NCBI GenBank assembly: GCA_041671045.1
Contig: JBAZCF010000005.1
Span: 1-64,000, forward strand
Origin: Parachlamydiales bacterium
GTDB lineage: Bacteria; Chlamydiota; Chlamydiia; Chlamydiales; JABDDJ01
DNA: 64,000 nucleotides
Reading direction: 5' to 3'
The notes beneath the pieces were generated by a model. It was not told where the DNA came from. It saw nothing but the letters and a program-made list of their open reading frames with translations, and did no database searches. The position numbers and the translations under genes were made by a program. Position 1 is the stretch's first letter, and each line of letters begins with the position of its first letter. Below are positions 26,277-35,751 of the stretch, one piece after another.

Positions 26277-27836
26277 TCACTTCTTTGAATCTGTATGCTC
26301 ATAAATCAAATTGGAAAGCTGGCTATCATCTTCAAACATGGCAAAAACATCTTCAATTGTCGACATATCGGCATTATTAGTGACAACAATGTACGCATAC
26401 AAATGTCCATTTTTCCCTTCGACATACCCTGCTAATGCTTGCGTTATGAGGAATAAACGCTGTGTAGCAAGATTAATAGAAACACCTGTGCCCGGTTTTG
26501 CACGCACTTTACCCACTGCAGGAGTATTCTTTCCAAAATCCTCTAAAGATCCATCCACACCTAGAATAGGCAATGCATCAAAGAACCGCTCAAATTTTTC
26601 TTTAGGTAGATTATGACTGTATTCTAAAAGTTTAATCTCAGCTTGAGGTGTGAAGCGATTCTCATTACCTCCAGCCGCATCAACCAAAACAAAAGCATTG
26701 GGCGAAATCTTAACCTGCCCTATGACAAAATTCCCTATCAACTGCATGCCTTCATTAAATGTTTTTTTGCCGTCGTGGGAAGCAAGCAACAAGGGAACCA
26801 AGTTAGCTCCTAAATTGTGACTCACTTTTAGAATAAGTTTGGCATATTGAGATAAGGGGGGAGAAGTCCATAAAGCGACTTGTTGAGGATCCTTAAAAGA
26901 CTTTAAGGTGAGGTCTTCTGAAGGCTTCTTATCGGCAGAAGCCACTTTAACACCATTTTGTTGCAAGGCTTGAATGAATGCCGTACGAGCGAAGGCTTTA
27001 GGATCTTTGATGGAGGACGTGCGTACAATATTATGCTGTCCTTGAGGGATAGTACCTTTCAAAACGATATTTTGGCCTGAATCATCCGAAGTTATCGTGA
27101 TATCGAGCTTCTGATCTTTTGAAACGGTTTTGACCTGATTATCGATTTTGTATCCTGGAACTTGGGGACGCCATTTCAAATTGGCAATTTCACCTACCTC
27201 TGTAGGATTTAGGACTAGGTCGATTAAGTTCTCGTTGATCATGATGGGAGTGATAATCATATCCCGTTTCTCTACTATTTCAAAAAGGCTATCATCAATG
27301 ACCACATCTCCTGTAACTTCTCTAATGCCGCTTTTTGACACCTGTTTGGCAAGATCATTAAAGCCTTGCAGGGGGTCTTCTTTAGTTAAAATTGCTCCAG
27401 GTACCTGATTGGCAACGATATGGTCCATTTTTGTGAACGCAATCGTATCGGCATTAGGCTGCCGTCCGCCCATCGTAAGGTCGCCCTGGCCCACTAAAAT
27501 AAGGCTGCCCTCTAATTTTCCATTACTGACCTTGCCGGAGGCAAAAACGGGAGTCTTGAAGCGGTAGTCGTCGCCAAATGCATTCAAGAGAGCTGATACA
27601 GAGAATAATTTAGTGGTAGAAGCCGGTGAGAATAATTTGTCCGAGTTTAAATCATACAGGATCTCACCGGTCTGCAAGTCCTTTACATATACACCCCAAA
27701 AGGAATGATCGTATTTTTCCTGATGCATAATTTTTTGCATATCCTCCGGAATAGCATCTTCGGAAGCATTCAAAGAGGAAACACTTAGCGTTGCGGCAAT
27801 CAGGGAATAAGCTACCCATGGGAGATAATGTCTCAT
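26277..27836 (-). CDS. dacB: D-alanyl-D-alanine carboxypeptidase/endopeptidase, PBP4 (S13) family
   Basis: The start is placed at MRHYLPWV because a signal peptide follows, rather than at the upstream GTG. The 519-residue precursor has the active-site S-x-x-K (STTK, 73-76), an S-x-N triad (VSHNLGANL) and K-P-G-T-G where K-T-G is usual. The large domain-II insertion typical of DacB lies between the first two motifs (DVVIDDSLFE onward). The enzyme trims or cleaves peptidoglycan peptides in the periplasm, relevant to the thin peptidoglycan of environmental chlamydiae. The altered third motif is worth noting. Confidence 0.9.
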   Translation of the reverse strand: MRHYLPWVAYSLIAATLSVSSLNASEDAIPEDMQKIMHQEKYDHSFWGVYVKDLQTGEILYDLNSDKLFSPASTTKLFSVSALLNAFGDDYRFKTPVFASGKVSNGKLEGSLILVGQGDLTMGGRQPNADTIAFTKMDHIVANQVPGAILTKEDPLQGFNDLAKQVSKSGIREVTGDVVIDDSLFEIVEKRDMIITPIMINENLIDLVLNPTEVGEIANLKWRPQVPGYKIDNQVKTVSKDQKLDITITSDDSGQNIVLKGTIPQGQHNIVRTSSIKDPKAFARTAFIQALQQNGVKVASADKKPSEDLTLKSFKDPQQVALWTSPPLSQYAKLILKVSHNLGANLVPLLLASHDGKKTFNEGMQLIGNFVIGQVKISPNAFVLVDAAGGNENRFTPQAEIKLLEYSHNLPKEKFERFFDALPILGVDGSLEDFGKNTPAVGKVRAKPGTGVSINLATQRLFLITQALAGYVEGKNGHLYAYIVVTNNADMSTIEDVFAMFEDDSQLSNLIYEHTDSKK

Positions 27837-27934
27837 TAGTGACCTGGTTGTTAATAAAAAGTAAAATATCTCTTTCACAGCTATTCTTTTTAATTTGCTG
27901 AGCTATGAAAAAATTGAGAAAACTCCTAACTTGT

Positions 27935-28939
27935 TTAAATAGGGACGATGACCAAAGGTTTTTCAGTTTTTACAAAGGTGTCCCAATAGGTAGCAGGCGT
28001 ATTAAAAACTGAGGTGAGCAGCTCATTAGAGTAAGAGCCCACGACTTCACCTATGCCAATATAATCCGGGTCCTCATGGCTGAAGAAGGCGATCACTTCT
28101 ACTTCATCTGGACCTATGTTCTCAATATTGTGAAAATGTGACGCAGGCGCAAAGGCTCCTTGGCCGCCTTTAACTTCTAAAACATCTACATTGCCATCAG
28201 GGGAAAGCACTGTGATACGTGTATGTCCTTTGACAATATATACCAGCTCACCGGCATTGGTATGCCAATGTGGTTCTACGGAACCTTTTGGATTTAATCC
28301 GAAGCCTAATATGCCTAAACCTTGAAGCTTAGGGAGGCTTGTTTTAGTCCCTAATTGAACATACCCGCCCTTAGTAAGGATAGCTTTCTTGCTATCTTCA
28401 ATGTCAAATTTATAGGCGCTTGCAATAGGGCTTGGAGTCTTTTTAAGCGGTGGGAGTGTTTTGATTAGATCTTCGTTATTAGTCTTTTTAAGTCCATCCA
28501 CAAAGCCTGTTTTAGTATTAAAGGTGCTATTAAAGACTGTATCCGAAATGGAGGCGACTGCTTTAGAAAAAAACATCGTTTCGGGAACGGAGTGATTTAG
28601 GGCAAAACTGACGACACTTTCGTTATCATGGATATTTTCGATATGGTGAACATATCCCTGCGGAATGAAAAATATTTCCCCTTTTTTAACAGTAAAAGTT
28701 TCGATCTTGCCGGGGGTGCGAATGGAGACTAAAATATTGCCCTCTACACAATATCCGATTTTATTGGCATTTGGGTGCCAAATGGGCGCTAAGGACCCTC
28801 TTTGCTTCAGCTTTAAATTAGCAAAGGAGATATTGACCAGTCCCGGTGTCTCTTTGGAGGTGACGGACGTGAGGCTGCCTGCAGAGGTGTTTGTTTGGGG
28901 TTTTACTGTATCCAAACTGAAAAAAAGTTTACTAGCCAT
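27935..28939 (-). CDS. Bicupin, oxalate-decarboxylase/germin-like
   Basis: The 334-residue cytoplasmic protein has two cupin domains. The first has IWHPNANKIGYCVEGNILVSI with a PQGYVHHIEN second motif. The second has PHWHTNAGELVYIVKGHTRITV with a PASHFHNIENIG second motif. The second domain keeps the full H-x-H...E...H metal set. The first lacks one His (HPNANKIGY), so one metal site may be lost. Bicupins of this type include oxalate decarboxylases and sugar or spherulin-like proteins; the reaction is not assigned. Confidence 0.8.
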   Translation of the reverse strand: MASKLFFSLDTVKPQTNTSAGSLTSVTSKETPGLVNISFANLKLKQRGSLAPIWHPNANKIGYCVEGNILVSIRTPGKIETFTVKKGEIFFIPQGYVHHIENIHDNESVVSFALNHSVPETMFFSKAVASISDTVFNSTFNTKTGFVDGLKKTNNEDLIKTLPPLKKTPSPIASAYKFDIEDSKKAILTKGGYVQLGTKTSLPKLQGLGILGFGLNPKGSVEPHWHTNAGELVYIVKGHTRITVLSPDGNVDVLEVKGGQGAFAPASHFHNIENIGPDEVEVIAFFSHEDPDYIGIGEVVGSYSNELLTSVFNTPATYWDTFVKTEKPLVIVPI

Positions 28940-29050
28940 ATAACCTCGAAAATAATTTTTTAAATAGAGAAGGTAGTTTCTAATTTTTTTAAGGACATTG
29001 AGTGAAGCCTTATTTTAGAAATATGTAAAAAAATAATTTACGTATACCTC

Positions 29051-30484
29051 TTATTTTGCGACGGCAGAGCGCAGCGTTAAGTTTTGACCTTCTTTCTCCT
29101 CCAGAGATTGGATAGATGAAAATAATGTGACGAGCCCTTCCTGTAAAGTGGGGTGGGTGAAAATAGCATCTCTCAATGCTGTAAAAGGTAGTCCTGCGAT
29201 CATCGCTACCTGGACAGTAGCTATGATCTCTCCGCCGCCTTCTCCCAGTACTGTCAATCCGAGAATACGATCAGTCTCTGTGTCAATTAAAGCTTTCATG
29301 AAACCATGCGTTTCGGAAAGGGTTCTTGTACGCAGCACTGAAGACATAGGTATCTTAACAAGCCTGTAGGGAATGCCTTTCGCTTTTGCTTCTGTTTCGC
29401 TAAGTCCTACCCGGGCGAATTCAGGGTCGGTAAACATACAAAAAGGGACAATACGTCCTGTTGTCACACGTCGGCCTCCCTTAATATTATCCAACACAAT
29501 ACGGTAATCATCATAGGCTATATGTGTGAAGTGGGGACTGCCCGCACAATCTCCGACAGCCCAGATGTCGGGCGCTGTTGTTTCCAACCGCTCATTGACT
29601 TTAATAAATCCCCGCTCAGTTGTTTTAACACCGGTCAGCTCAAGGCCTAAATTGCCGGTGTTTGGAGTGCGTCCCGTCGCAATGAGAAGATCTGTTCCCT
29701 CTAATGTGAGGGGCGCTCCATCCCGTTCACCATAAAGCTTCAAGCGCCCTGTTTGTCCTTCAACACGGCTTATGCGTGTGTTCGTCAGCACGTCTATCCC
29801 TTCTTCCTGCAATAGCTGGCGAAGTCCTTCTGAAATGTCTTCATCTTCGCGATGGGCTAAACGACTATTCCTATCAATGATAGTCACGCGGCTTCCAAAA
29901 CGCCGCATTGCCTGGGCAAACTCCAAGCCTATATATCCGCCTCCTAAGATGAGCAAATGTTCCGGAATGTGATCTAATTCCAGAGCTGTGATGTGGGTCA
30001 GTGGATTTGCTTCAGAAAGGCCCGGAATAAGATCAATGGTAGCATGTGAGCCTGTACTGATGATGATTTTTTCTCCAAACAGCGTTTGAGTTTCGCCGTT
30101 AGGCAGTTTGACTTCAATGGTTTTGGGGCCGACAAAATGCCCTGAACCAATAATAAGTTCAGCGCCGCTGTTCTTGAAGTGCTCTAAATGTAAATTAACA
30201 AGATCGTTTACCATTTTACGTTTGCGATCGCGAACGGACAGCATATTAATTTTACAGTTGTCTTTGGATATGCCGAACTCTTCGCTTCTCCAGAATAACG
30301 AGGCTACCTTAGCGCTATGAATGATATTTTTACTGGGAAGGCAAGCGATATTAGGGCAGGAGCCCCCCACATATTCTCTTTCGATGACAGCTACATGCTC
30401 ACCTTGTTTGGCGAGGTTCCATGCAATGAATTTTCCAGCTTCACCACTGCCTAGCACTAGGACATCGTAATTTTTTGAGGCCAT
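29051..30484 (-). CDS. FAD-dependent pyridine nucleotide-disulfide oxidoreductase (mercuric-reductase-like)
   Basis: The ATG at 30482-30484 has a GAGGA site 8 bases upstream and gives 477 residues beginning MASKNYDVLVLGSGEAGK. Visible parts are the FAD GxGxxG (12-17), the redox-active C-x4-C in GGSCPNIACLPSK (C43, C48), the NAD-binding LILGGGYIGLEFAQ and the second FAD motif PDIWAVGDCAG. The dimerisation domain ends in FTHPTLQEGL, with the catalytic His-Pro. It lacks an N-terminal MerA domain and the C-terminal Cys pair, so mercury reduction is unlikely. It is the generic PYRE/YkgC-type reductase. Confidence 0.85.
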   Translation of the reverse strand: MASKNYDVLVLGSGEAGKFIAWNLAKQGEHVAVIEREYVGGSCPNIACLPSKNIIHSAKVASLFWRSEEFGISKDNCKINMLSVRDRKRKMVNDLVNLHLEHFKNSGAELIIGSGHFVGPKTIEVKLPNGETQTLFGEKIIISTGSHATIDLIPGLSEANPLTHITALELDHIPEHLLILGGGYIGLEFAQAMRRFGSRVTIIDRNSRLAHREDEDISEGLRQLLQEEGIDVLTNTRISRVEGQTGRLKLYGERDGAPLTLEGTDLLIATGRTPNTGNLGLELTGVKTTERGFIKVNERLETTAPDIWAVGDCAGSPHFTHIAYDDYRIVLDNIKGGRRVTTGRIVPFCMFTDPEFARVGLSETEAKAKGIPYRLVKIPMSSVLRTRTLSETHGFMKALIDTETDRILGLTVLGEGGGEIIATVQVAMIAGLPFTALRDAIFTHPTLQEGLVTLFSSIQSLEEKEGQNLTLRSAVAK

Positions 30485-30586
30485 AGTATTTATCCTCAGA
30501 TAAAGGGATTTATAGGATCCGTCGCTCAAAATGCGAGACTGTTAAAGCGGAAGCTTGATAAACCAGGTATAAATGAGGTAGATGAA

Positions 30587-30622
30587 AACTTAAAGCACGT
30601 TTTTTTCCGAGTGCTTTAAGTT
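30587..30622 (-). terminator. Terminator after ASCH gene
   Basis: A 12-bp perfect stem (AACTTAAAGCAC at 30587-30598 with GTGCTTTAAGTT at 30611-30622) has a T-rich loop, followed on the minus strand by TTTTC. It serves the ASCH-domain gene that ends at 30638. Confidence 0.75.
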
Positions 30623-30637
30623 AAATAGGTGGGATTA

Positions 30638-30982
30638 CTAGACAGGTGTAATAAATATTCCTAAGAAACCGTACTGCTTGATTTTCTCTTCAGTACTCCA
30701 TTGATAGTAAATATTTAAACCTTCTTCAATTGTCTCCACACCCGGAAGAGCTTTTTCTAAAGTGACATCTTCAAGATATTTTTCTAGAGAGCTATATTCT
30801 CTAATCTCTGTCACATTAGCGATAAAGCTATCAGTACCATTGATGAACTTAATTTGATCGCCTACCTTGATTTTTCTGTAACTATGGGTGTTTTTTCTCC
30901 CTTCAACAGGTTTAATTCCCTGACGAATATAGGAAAACCAAGGATCTTCACAATGGATGGTAAATAGAGCCATATACTTCAC
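30638..30982 (-). CDS. ASCH-domain protein
   Basis: The 114-residue single-domain protein has the ASCH pattern. DPWFSYIRQGIKPVEGRKNTHSYRKIKVGDQIKFING contains the G-x-K-x-x-E-x-R motif, followed by FIANVTEIREYSS and an IYYQWSTEEKIKQYGFLGIFI end. ASCH domains are PUA-like RNA or nucleoside binders, and some members are amidohydrolases on modified cytidine. It is a single gene with its own terminator. Confidence 0.85.
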   Translation of the reverse strand: MKYMALFTIHCEDPWFSYIRQGIKPVEGRKNTHSYRKIKVGDQIKFINGTDSFIANVTEIREYSSLEKYLEDVTLEKALPGVETIEEGLNIYYQWSTEEKIKQYGFLGIFITPV

Positions 30983-31100
30983 TTAAATAATAATTATTAA
31001 AAGACATGTTTGCGCCGCTATGCGAATGGAAACATTATCGCACGAGAAGAAAGATTTAGTAAATTGTCGAATGGTATCGGGAAAATACCATTCGTCATTA

Positions 31101-33278
31101 TTAAAAATTTTGCCCTATCATCAATGTTAGCATATGGGATTGAAAAGAGGACCCAAACCCACCCTGGTAGTCAAAAGAACTATAAATATTTTCTATGCAT
31201 GAAGGAAGGTATTCCACATGCAGTTGGACATTCCCTTGATTTTGTGAGGAAAAATTCAGTGTTTCAACACCAAATGAGGATGCAGCCCCTATAAATGAAG
31301 CCCTGCCTTTCCCTTTATGGATAGGCGTTTTATTCACATAGCTGATTTTCTCCTCAAGAAGCAAGCGGCCGCACCGACAATGGAAAGTTTCAAAGAAACG
31401 CAAACCTAGCTCGCTTCTAAAAATAGAGGCATGCAGATCGTTTAGCTTAATATTAAAGCCTGAAGAGCCATGTTCTCGGTAATGGGACTGCCAGTTGTTT
31501 GCCCAATCCAAAGTAATAAAAGGGTCCACAATAATCTCGTGAGCTGAAGGAAAAATAAAAGGAGAGCTTATTTCAAAGTGCGGAGTTAAATTCCAGCCAC
31601 AAGGTTTTGCCTTGGAAGTGATGAAGCCTAAGCTGCGGCGATGATGGGATGTGTGAAAATGGCCTCCCCATAATGCTGCGTTCATATAGAAGCAAGGATT
31701 ATTCCAGCTTGCATAGAGTACTGCAGATTCTTGGTTGATGGAAGCGCTGCCATAGTCCTCAAAATAACGTACAGAGTTATAAGCATAAGCTAAGCCGCCT
31801 CCAAGTACTACATCTTGAATTCCCTTGTAGTCAAGGCCAAGAAGGGCTCCCGCAATATTATTTGAATAGCCATGAAAAGAATGCTTACCTTTTTCATGTA
31901 CATAATTACCAAAAGCTGACAGCCACAAGGAAGAAGTGCCTGCATCCAGTTCAAAATCAAGCAGGGGAAGACGATGGGAACAGGCATTTCTCCTATTGCC
32001 TTGGTGCATGATGCAATGCTGTGTCAAAGCATCAGACAAAGCAAACTGTGTATTCGCCCAGCTATCAAATGGACCTATATGTTTAGGCACAAGGTTATCA
32101 AGAGTAGCGATAGAGATGCTATTAATCTGACCATCTAAGGGGAGGCCGCTAAGATAGGTTAAAGTTCCATTGGGAGCAGCAAGCGCTGCAAAAGGTACGT
32201 TATTAAGGGATCCTCCCACGATGCCGACCCCCGCTGAATGGAGTGCGACGCCGTCAAGAAAACCATCTCCCGTTGGGAGGCCTACAAGTGGAGTAAGGGT
32301 ACCGTTAGGTGCCACAAAGCTCCCATAAGGACCCGATGTTGTGAATCCAACGAAAAGGCCTGTCCCGGCGTCATTGAGGGTCACAGTATATATTTTACCC
32401 GGTGCCGTCGGCAAGCCATTGAGATTTTTTACAGCTCCATTTTGTGCCACAAGTGCAGCATAGGGTAGGTTCAAGGATGTTCCGCCCATGATTGCATTTC
32501 CCTTAGCGTTAATGGCAACGCTATAATTAAGCCCTAAGGGTAGACCCGAAACCGGTATCAAAGATCCCTGCTTATCAATAAACGCAGCGTAAACGGATGC
32601 GTTATTTTGTCCGCCAATAAATCTTCTTTTGGCATCGTTGATAGCAACCCAATAAATAGCGCCTGTCGTCGGCAAGCCTGCCAAGGGCGTCACATTTCCA
32701 CCTGGCGAGACTAAGCTGGCATAGGCAGAGTTCAAAGGGCCTATCCCGCCCACTATTCCTTCACCTGAATTATTTATGGCAACGCTGTAAACGAGCCCGC
32801 TTAAGGGGACGTTAAGATGTGTTGCGTTCCCTTTCTTAGAGATGAGGGCTGCATAAGGTACATTAGTGAGGAGGCGGCCTCCGCCGATGATTCCATTTCC
32901 GGATTCATTAATCGCGACAGTGTATATCTCACCAGGGGACATCAGCCCGGGAATAGCTTTTACGGTTCCCTTAGGGGAAACTAGCGCAGCATAAGCATTG
33001 ATGCCGGTTGTCCCGCCGATAATCCCATATCCGGACGAATTAATAGCGACGCGATAAGTCAATCCCGTCGGAGGAAGGCCATTCAACTTTGTGAGGGTCC
33101 CATCGTGATTTAGAAAAGCAGCATAAGGGGCGCTTCCCTGTCCACCGAGGATTGCCAAAGGGCCGGAGTCTGCAACAACGTTGTTTCCGCATAGAATACT
33201 TAGTAGGGAGAAAGAAAGAAGAATAGACTTTTTAATGGTCCTGCTAAAAGTATATCCTCTCCATCGCATGCGTTTCAC
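31101..33278 (-). CDS. Autotransporter-type outer-membrane protein with eight passenger repeats
   Basis: The 725-residue protein has a signal peptide (ILLSFSLLSILCGNNVVA). The passenger (about 40-410) has eight repeats of 45-50 residues. Each contains (G)I-x-GG, a Y-A-A-L/F strand, a G-T/N-x-x-x-L-x-GLP turn and YxVAIN. They read as beta-propeller blades, so one eight-bladed propeller is plausible. The C-terminal 270 residues form an autotransporter beta barrel (LWLSAFGNYVHEKGKH, GLDYKGIQDVVLGGGLAYAY) ending in Phe. The upstream region 33279-33507 is AT-rich and carries nothing I can name. Confidence 0.85.
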   Translation of the reverse strand: MKRMRWRGYTFSRTIKKSILLSFSLLSILCGNNVVADSGPLAILGGQGSAPYAAFLNHDGTLTKLNGLPPTGLTYRVAINSSGYGIIGGTTGINAYAALVSPKGTVKAIPGLMSPGEIYTVAINESGNGIIGGGRLLTNVPYAALISKKGNATHLNVPLSGLVYSVAINNSGEGIVGGIGPLNSAYASLVSPGGNVTPLAGLPTTGAIYWVAINDAKRRFIGGQNNASVYAAFIDKQGSLIPVSGLPLGLNYSVAINAKGNAIMGGTSLNLPYAALVAQNGAVKNLNGLPTAPGKIYTVTLNDAGTGLFVGFTTSGPYGSFVAPNGTLTPLVGLPTGDGFLDGVALHSAGVGIVGGSLNNVPFAALAAPNGTLTYLSGLPLDGQINSISIATLDNLVPKHIGPFDSWANTQFALSDALTQHCIMHQGNRRNACSHRLPLLDFELDAGTSSLWLSAFGNYVHEKGKHSFHGYSNNIAGALLGLDYKGIQDVVLGGGLAYAYNSVRYFEDYGSASINQESAVLYASWNNPCFYMNAALWGGHFHTSHHRRSLGFITSKAKPCGWNLTPHFEISSPFIFPSAHEIIVDPFITLDWANNWQSHYREHGSSGFNIKLNDLHASIFRSELGLRFFETFHCRCGRLLLEEKISYVNKTPIHKGKGRASFIGAASSFGVETLNFSSQNQGNVQLHVEYLPSCIENIYSSFDYQGGFGSSFQSHMLTLMIGQNF

Positions 33279-33507
33279 ATTTACCCCCTAAAATAATTCT
33301 TTTAAAAGCGCTTTGTTGCAATCGGAGGTTATAATCCATGGATAGATCAAATACAATATTTTATATTGTTTACGTTGGATCATTATCGAAATAGCATTAT
33401 AAAGAGTGAATTTATGGAAATGATTTGTAAAATATATTTTTTATCAATGGCGAATGCTTTCCATAATAATTACAAAATTATGAAATAGGAAAAAATAGCG
33501 TTTGCAT

Positions 33508-34257
33508 TTACTTTCTTTGACTTTCAAACCAGGTCTTAAAATTAGTAGAACCAAGGCGTGAATCTTTCAGGGGAGTGAGCTCGTTCTCGGTTATCTTCAT
33601 ACCAAAATATCCTGCATTCACATCTTGGATGACATCACGCGGATCATTTGTTGCTTTAAGATATTGTCCCACGATATCTGAAAAAAGAAAACGCTCAGGG
33701 CCTGCGATATCAATAATGCCGTTAATAGGCTTTTCCATGACAACTTGGAGCAAGGCTGTAGCAACATCTTCAGAGGCGATAGGTTGCAGAAATGCAGGGG
33801 GGAGGTGAACTGTTTGTCCTATAGTGCTGAACTCTGCGATACTGTCTAGAAATTCAAAAAATTGAGTCGCACGGACGATTGTATATGGAATTTTAGAAGA
33901 TTTGATTAACTTTTCTTGGGCAAGCTTTGCGCGGAAATATCCGCTTTCGGTGAGAAGGTCGGTGCCTACAACCGAAAGAGTGATGTGATGTCTTACTCCC
34001 GCGGCTTCTTCCGCAGCAACGAGATTGCGTCCTGAAGTCTCAAAAAAATCTAACACAGCCTTATCCTCGAATGAAGGAGAGTTAGCTACATCGACGACGA
34101 CATCGGTATTTTTAAGTGCTTCTGCAAGGCCTTCGCCGGTGAGAGCATTAATGCCTGTAGAACGAGAGGCGGCTATAACTTCATGTCCTAGACTTTTAAG
34201 TTTATTGACTAGTTTTGTTCCAATGAGTCCGGTTCCACCTATGACAACGATTTTCAT
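33508..34257 (-). CDS. NmrA-like NAD(P)-binding oxidoreductase (atypical SDR)
   Basis: The 249-residue cytoplasmic protein has the Rossmann start KIVVIGGTGLIGTKLVNKLKSLGHEVIAASR with GGTGLIG. VVDVANSPSFEDKAV, HHITLSVVGTD and IPYTIVRATQFFEFLD follow, as in NmrA/YwnB-like proteins. The catalytic Tyr-x3-Lys of classical SDRs is absent. These proteins act as redox sensors or NADPH-dependent reductases. It is a single gene; its 264-base upstream region is AT-rich with no recognised site. Confidence 0.82.
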   Translation of the reverse strand: MKIVVIGGTGLIGTKLVNKLKSLGHEVIAASRSTGINALTGEGLAEALKNTDVVVDVANSPSFEDKAVLDFFETSGRNLVAAEEAAGVRHHITLSVVGTDLLTESGYFRAKLAQEKLIKSSKIPYTIVRATQFFEFLDSIAEFSTIGQTVHLPPAFLQPIASEDVATALLQVVMEKPINGIIDIAGPERFLFSDIVGQYLKATNDPRDVIQDVNAGYFGMKITENELTPLKDSRLGSTNFKTWFESQRK

Positions 34258-34521
34258 AAAGACCCTCCTGTGTATTTGGCATTAGACCAAAGCTATATTT
34301 TCAAATTAACAGTATTCTAATTATTTTGCGTTCAGCTTGATTGAAAATCTTGAAAATACTCGTTATTAAGAGGTTAAAATCCATTATTTTAGAGTTAAAG
34401 ATTCTTGAAATACCTGATTTATTGACCATTTTTGATGTGGACAGGTATCGTAAGAAGCTGAAAATAAGAGAAATCTGAAAACAAAAGCATTCACCTTAAG
34501 AAAGCAAGGTAGTTATTCCTT

Positions 34522-35169
34522 ATGAAAAACGAGAAAGAACATCTCTACGAATATGATTTTGGGGCTGCTCCCCCTATTTTATCTCTAGAATTATCTCCTG
34601 AAGTCTTTAAGAAACACTACTATGATAAAAAAACGTTGATGCAATTTTGTCGCAAACACAAAATTTCTACCACAGGTCTTAAGAAAGAATTAAGTGATCG
34701 CATAGAACATTTTCTTCGAACTGGCCAAATTCCTGTAGGAGATCATCCCAAGAAGCTAAGCTCTTTGCGGGATAGCCTTTTAGGACTGACATTAGAGAGG
34801 AGAGTTGTAAATTACAAAAGTGATCTAGTGACAAGAGAGTTTTTCATTAAGCATATACCTGCGTTTACAGGGTTTAGTGCCTATGTTCAAAAATGGCTAA
34901 AAGAGCGCTTGGCAAACTGTGAAGTGTTTACCTACGGAGACGTAATAGAAGAACATAAGCGATTTCAAAAAGAACAATTAGAATCGAAACTCCTTGGAAA
35001 GCCCAGAAAGGTAGTCCACGCTTCTTGTGAATACAATCAATTCCTAATAGATTATTCCCAAGATAACGAACTAAAGCCCCACAGTTCTATTAAGGCATGG
35101 AAATTAGTGAGGAACTCTGCCGGAGCAAAGACTTATACACGTTACAAGGCTATGTGGAGGAAAAACTAA
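34522..35169 (+). CDS. SAP-domain protein (DUF6434-like)
   Basis: The 215-residue protein contains an N-terminal SAP-like motif (YDKKTLMQFCRKHKISTTGLKKELSDRIEHFLRTG) of the type found in DUF6434/SAP proteins. A basic helical region follows, including an FIKHIPAFTGFSAYVQKWLKE segment. SAP motifs bind DNA or RNA. Its stop lies 3 bases before the HAM1-like NTPase, so the two form an operon and may share a nucleic-acid or nucleotide role. Confidence 0.75.
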   Translation: MKNEKEHLYEYDFGAAPPILSLELSPEVFKKHYYDKKTLMQFCRKHKISTTGLKKELSDRIEHFLRTGQIPVGDHPKKLSSLRDSLLGLTLERRVVNYKSDLVTREFFIKHIPAFTGFSAYVQKWLKERLANCEVFTYGDVIEEHKRFQKEQLESKLLGKPRKVVHASCEYNQFLIDYSQDNELKPHSSIKAWKLVRNSAGAKTYTRYKAMWRKN

Positions 35170-35172
35170 TAA

Positions 35173-35721
35173 ATGGAATCCTCATCTTGGAAATTAAACA
35201 CAAGTAATCCCGGTAAATTTGAAGAATTCAAACGTCTCTTTGCTAAATATGGAAGTGTTCTTGAAACATCACATATTGATTTGAAGGAAATTGAAGCAGA
35301 TCTCATCGAGGTAGTTGCCCATAAGGCGAGTCAGCTTGGTGAAAATGTCATAGTAGAAGATACTTCTCTTGATGTTGAGGATGCCTCTATTGGGATCAAT
35401 GTTCGATGGCTATTAGACCATTTAAGTGAATATGCAGGTCGTAAAGCTAAGTGGACAGCATTATTGGGATATCGTCAGGGGGATCAGATTTATATCTATA
35501 GAGGAATTGTTTCAGGCACGATTGTTCTCCCTAAAGGAGTTGCAGGCTTTGGATTTGATCCGGTTTTCTTACCTGAGGGGGCTACATATACATTAGCAGA
35601 GTCTAAACCTGATCAGGTGAATGCAAGGGCAAAAGCAGTGGAAGCACTGATGAAAAGCGACGTTTGGTCTATCCATCCCATCATTGAAAACTGGGAAGGC
35701 CCCTGGCAAGTAGGTGAATGA
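35173..35721 (+). CDS. HAM1/RdgB-like non-canonical purine NTP pyrophosphatase
   Basis: The 182-residue protein begins with the substrate-binding T-S-N-x-x-K (TSNPGKFEEF, Thr10 to Lys15). IEADLIEVVAHKASQLGENVIVEDTSLDVE corresponds to the catalytic Glu and Asp region. GFGFDPVFLPEG is the nucleobase-recognition loop. The enzyme would hydrolyse dITP/XTP to monophosphates. It is shorter and more diverged than typical RdgB (about 195 residues) and lacks the usual SARYAG segment, so it may be an accessory member with a different range. Confidence 0.8.
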   Translation: MESSSWKLNTSNPGKFEEFKRLFAKYGSVLETSHIDLKEIEADLIEVVAHKASQLGENVIVEDTSLDVEDASIGINVRWLLDHLSEYAGRKAKWTALLGYRQGDQIYIYRGIVSGTIVLPKGVAGFGFDPVFLPEGATYTLAESKPDQVNARAKAVEALMKSDVWSIHPIIENWEGPWQVGE

Positions 35722-35751
35722 ATATTATGAGAGAGATGTGCCATAGTCTAA

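Noticed and set aside
29051..30484. Mercuric reductase assignment for the flavoprotein
   Set aside because: The redox Cys pair fits, but the N-terminal metal-binding domain and C-terminal Cys pair of MerA are missing and no mer genes are nearby.
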